In this document: piece by piece, positions 60,201 to 64,000 of the stretch
How positions within the stretch are numbered: the first letter of the stretch is position 1
Layout of the letters: every line of letters starts with the position of its first letter
Assembly (NCBI GenBank): GCA_947568835.1
Contig: OX387605.1
Coordinates: forward strand, 5,766,001-5,830,000
From: Protonemura montana
Lineage: Eukaryota; Arthropoda; Insecta; Plecoptera; Nemouridae
Length of the DNA: 64,000 nucleotides
Direction: 5' to 3'
Notes under the pieces: model-generated
The model's database searches: none
What the model saw: only the letters and a program-made list of their open reading frames with translations
What the model was told of the DNA's origin: nothing
Translations under genes and position numbers: made by a program

Positions 60201-62595
60201 AACATCATTTAGAGTGTCAACTGAATCTCATTCAATAAGCCGTGAAATCGCAATGTAGATACCATGAAAAATCAATTGGCAATCTCTGATAGATGGTCAT
60301 ATGATCGGAGGGCAGGCAACTTGCAGAATGTCACTTTTTAGTCCTGTTTCTGTCATGTCCTGTTGGAGAAATCGTTGAAAGGCAATATCGTAAATCTCCT
60401 GTACTTTCCGAACGCATTAAACACTGGTTTGCGAACTGCCACCCTACCCTATCCCCCACCATTACCAACCTTCCGGCTAAATTAAGACTTGAATGAGATA
60501 CCGAAAGCTTACGTTTTTGACAACGTGCGAGCAGGTGAGCACCAACCCCGTGGCAGAGTCGACAACGACGCCAGTACCCCAGCTCAGTCCGCAGCGTACC
60601 AAGACAACACTCCGGTCCAGATCCTCTGCAGAAAAATCGTGTTCCTTGAGGACATGATAAGTCAGTCAATGCTTTACAATGTAGTAAAACCGACAAGGTC
60701 TCTTGCGACAACAATGCTTCATTAGATTCAGAAACCCAAATTGTAGGTCAAGATAACTATGTAATAAGACCTTTGGTTAAGATTGTTGGTGGACCCAGAA
60801 AGTACCCTAAAGTCTAGATCTATCAGGATGGTACACTTCAAAGTTTTCTTGATGCTTGTTTATTGCCCGGATCAAGCATTGAGCATAAATTTCGCAGTGT
60901 CAATCAACGTAACCAATCAAAAGGTTCGTTGATCCAGCCTTAGGGTTACCGGCCACATCTGACGACCACCTGCGCACAGGTAGTTCTTTCCATGGCTAAC
61001 CCCAGATCGTGTTCGATTGTCAAGGAATTGACAATAATGCAAAACGATTGCAAATTTCGTATATCAATTAGATTCGCGTCGATTAATCACTTTCGGACAA
61101 GTTAATTTCAGGTTGAATAATAAACTTGTCAGCAGGCTCTAATCGATGGGCGATTAGTTCCATGTTGACTGTTCCGTGGGCGATGCTGGTATATCATGCA
61201 GCTAACAGGTGTATCAGAGGTCGCTAGAGATGCCGACAATTTATTGGCATGAAACGATGCTATAAAGACATAAATCAATTATAAATAATACCTGGCCATT
61301 TATTGAACTTGTATCTCGTATCCTCTAATGTAAAATCGAAAATGACCTGCAATGTCTGCAAATCTGAAGCAATAAATGTTCACCCACAAACATTAAAATA
61401 GTTGTTTATTAAAATGTGAGGTTTATGCAAATTCTTACCCAGATTGCTCGTCGATAGAGCGCGGTTGAGGGCCATTGTGGGCTCGTGTCCCCCTAAGCAC
61501 AAGTGTGCAAGGACAGGGTGGAGGGACAGCCCCAACGTGAAGCCCACCCACTCGCCCTTACACCAGCTTAGAGAGCTCAGCACCAGACCCAGAAGACCTC
61601 TGGAAGTGGAAATCCCAAATGTAAGCCATTAAATTCCTAATATTAGCGTCATGCTCTATTTATGAATAATATATTAATTAGGGAATTTCTTTACCAACTC
61701 TGATACCAAAAGGTTCGGTTTCGAGTTTGGCCAGCTTTCGAAATCCAGATTGAAATATTTTTATTTTAACCTGTTCGTAAAACGGTACTTAATTTACGTT
61801 ACTTTTTCCTTTTTTGAGAAATTGTGATAACATAGCTACAAGTTACCTGTCCGGTGAGTTTGTAAAGATGGGTCCCCCTTCGCAGCCGAGTCCCGAACGA
61901 GCGTCTGTGAGCAAGAGGCACCCTCGCCGACCCAGCTTGTTACTGATAATCCCCTGGCTAAGCGAGTTCAAGAAGAATTCCCTTCCAAAGAGCGTCGATT
62001 CGACAACCACCTCCTGACCTCTTCTTGGTATCTCGATTTGTTGGAAAAGCCTCATTACAACGTTTTTCGCGTCCAGGACGGTTAAAGGTCCATCTCCGAG
62101 GTCGGAGCTATTTATTCGGAGTAAAAGAAACGAGGAGAGCAGAAGTTTTGCGTTTCCTCGAGTGTCCTGCTCGTCTGTGGACCCGTCCTCATCGGCAGCA
62201 GTTAGCTGCCAGTCGTTAAGAACTGTGTTGATTGCAGAAGACAGGAGAGGGCACCTCCACGCGGCAACGAGCCGTGCGTCTTGCCAACGGTAAGGACAGG
62301 TCTGTACCGGTACACCATCCTGCAAGGACTTCGAAGTGTCAATCTCGGTTACCACGGCGAAGGAATGTTTGTTTATGGCCGCTTGGCTAGGTATCGTGTA
62401 TAATTCAGAGATAGACGATTCTAAAATTCGAAGATCTTCAATTTCCGTGTCGCTTGTATGCGACTTGCTTTTGCCGAAATCGAGAATGCTTCCCAAAGTG
62501 AGCACCCATCTGTCAGAGAATAAAACTCCGGAGCAGAAGCTTTTCTCCCGTTTGCCAGAAGGAGTGCACTGTATCAAGACTCCACGAGCTGCCAT
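57274..62595 (-). CDS. TYSND1: Peroxisomal leader peptide-processing protease (TYSND1)
   Basis: Six coding exons: 61847-62595, 61439-61599, 60513-60625, 59740-59902, 57805-58104 and 57274-57359; about 523 residues (human 566). The N-terminal half has SFCSGVLFSDRWVLT and a GLGCEGGPIF segment typical of TYSND1. The trypsin-like half has the expected triad: His in LTCSHVV (about 337), Asp in YDLALLRL (about 370) and Ser in QSGASGAPVF (about 444), followed by PHVNMAVP. TYSND1 trims PTS2 leader peptides and processes beta-oxidation enzymes inside peroxisomes. The final exon ends FTTSSL, a possible type 1 peroxisomal targeting signal but not the usual SKL. The ATG lies two bases inside its exon (acceptor at 62598-62600), so an untranslated exon should exist upstream. 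Confidence 0.9.
59178..59202 (+). repeat. (GGA)n microsatellite
   Basis: Eight consecutive GGA units in a TYSND1 intron. Confidence 0.95.
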
Positions 62596-62600
62596 CTCTG

Positions 62601-64000
62601 AAACAATCAGAAAATATTCGATCAATCATTCAATCGTTTATACTTTGTGAAATCCCGATGATTAATAGTGGATATGAAGGCTGAAGAGTAATGCGGATTA
62701 GAAACATTGGTCAAAAAAATGGTCTGCAAACATTGGTTGAAGGGCAGACACTGCAGAAAGAAAATCGAGCAACGCGCCTTTGCCCTTTCTCAGAACTCTG
62801 AACGTCGTCGATGGCGGCAATTAAAAGACCCGATATCTTTCGATCGCGAACATCAATGAACCAGCAGAGCAAAAGAAGCGCATCATTCTGCTGGCCGGGT
62901 TTCGAGTCCAGTCAGTCGGGATGTTGCACGTGCATCATCTGCCTCCCGCCATGTCGCCCGGCCGAGTTGCTCGCCTTCGAATTCCGTGCCGTAGACACTG
63001 ACCACTTGTCAACTTTGCCCGGCCGAGACGGACAAAAATGTGATTCACTTTTTAGTTTGTTTTGTTTCGCATGGCTTTTCCCTTCTTCTGTTTGGTCTGC
63101 GTACTCTGTCAGCACTCGTTATGACCGCATTGGTAGTATTAAGTGAGCTAGTCAGCCCACCAGAAGTCAACTTGAGGAAATGGAATATCCCAAGTTACTC
63201 AGATCTCAACCACTGAGTGGTCCACACAACACCATCTTATCACCCACGCACCTAACTCACTTCGTGGAAAAGTATATAAATATCTTTATTTCAATTTAGC
63301 GTTCGATTTCCTTGCCATATTCAATAATGCTAATGTTTCTGACTCTTAAGATGACATTCGCCATTTCTTGCCATGCTTCAAGGAGGAGATGTTAACATAA
63401 TGATGAATAGTAATTGTCATCATTCAAACGAAACACCCACTACATACCAGGGCGTCGCTCTACAAAAGAGTTCAGATGACAACTCTGCTGGAACACTTAT
63501 AAGTACGAAATTAAATTTCACGAGCTGTGTCGCAAAGATCAGGATCCTTATCTGGACATTGTTTGTTTTATCCTTACAATATCGGTTCTCTTTTCATAGT
63601 GTGGAGCTGCATGCGTTTTTTTTCTGCCTTGTGGTCGCCTATATCGGAGATCTAGAAAGTTGCCATTATCCTGCACGAAGCGGAATTTCCTGTGGGATAG
63701 TTCGTACACGACTGTGATGCAGATGGTACAGGGACACTAAGGAACTACCCCGGAAAAACTGTCTTCTCTTCGTCCCACACACACAGCCACAGGCCATCTG
63801 AACAGAAAATTCAAGGCCAAATCCGACCCGTTTCACATTTTACTCATCGCATTCTCAAAACGACCAAACGTTTTACAAAAAATGTCGTGAACGTAATCAT
63901 TTGGATGCTTGTCAATGCTTCGAGCGTAAATGTGTACAGACGTATATAAACTGTTTCTCTGTTTTGTGGGTCCATTAAATCAAATTTAATAAAAGTTGAT
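62601..64000. other. Region upstream of TYSND1, no supported gene
   Basis: Should hold the TYSND1 promoter and leader exon. Open frames at 62811-63146 and 63373-63717 (+) match no family I know. An AATAAA near the very end (about 63989) could belong to a + strand transcript, but no matching coding exon was found. Confidence 0.4.

Noticed and set aside
62811-63717. Two + strand frames right of TYSND1
   Set aside because: No recognisable domain and no exon chain; the nearby AATAAA alone is not enough to call a gene.

Overview
The window is eukaryotic nuclear DNA, most likely from an arthropod. All recognisable genes are split by introns with ordinary GT/AG borders. The proteins are animal ones: ADAMTS protease, ABCA lipid transporter, POGLUT1/Rumi, Aveugle, TMEM107, TYSND1 and CAP/antigen-5 proteins. 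One intron holds a short run of AACCTAAACCT, resembling the arthropod TTAGG telomere repeat. I cannot fix the order or species from sequence alone.

Layout: 1-3.1 kb, no supported gene. 3.13-6.25 kb (+), an F-box/leucine-rich-repeat protein in 4 exons. 7.08-21.55 kb (-), a secreted ADAMTS metalloprotease in 17 exons, tail to tail with the F-box gene. 24.96-38.13 kb (+), a full ABCA transporter in 25 coding exons with a dead LINE and 5S-like repeat in one intron. 40.05-41.0 kb, a single-exon P2X7-C-terminal-domain ORF (-) between inverted repeats. 42.2-42.9 kb (-), Aveugle, head to head with POGLUT1 (42.95-46.03 kb, +). 47.2-48.1 kb (-), TMEM107. 49.6-55.6 kb (-), two tandem CAP-domain genes of identical exon design. 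57.27-62.6 kb (-), the peroxisomal protease TYSND1. 62.6-64 kb, nothing secure.

Exon models were built by hand from splice signals, reading-phase agreement and family resemblance; phases agree at every junction. One ADAMTS donor and one CAP donor are not GT. Six genes are core cellular genes of unrelated pathways (Notch glycosylation, RAS-RAF signalling, cilia, peroxisomes, ubiquitination, lipid transport), so no operon-like logic is expected.

The unusual content is in the repeats and at gene termini: a P2X7-domain ORF inside an inverted-repeat unit; three 5S-rRNA-like repeats, one joined in opposite orientation to a LINE reverse-transcriptase remnant; a 189-bp insertion with perfect 13-bp target duplications and a perfect 43-bp inverted repeat; a 50-bp minisatellite attached to the same repeat family; and CAP proteins ending in a conserved hydrophobic exon suggestive of membrane anchoring.
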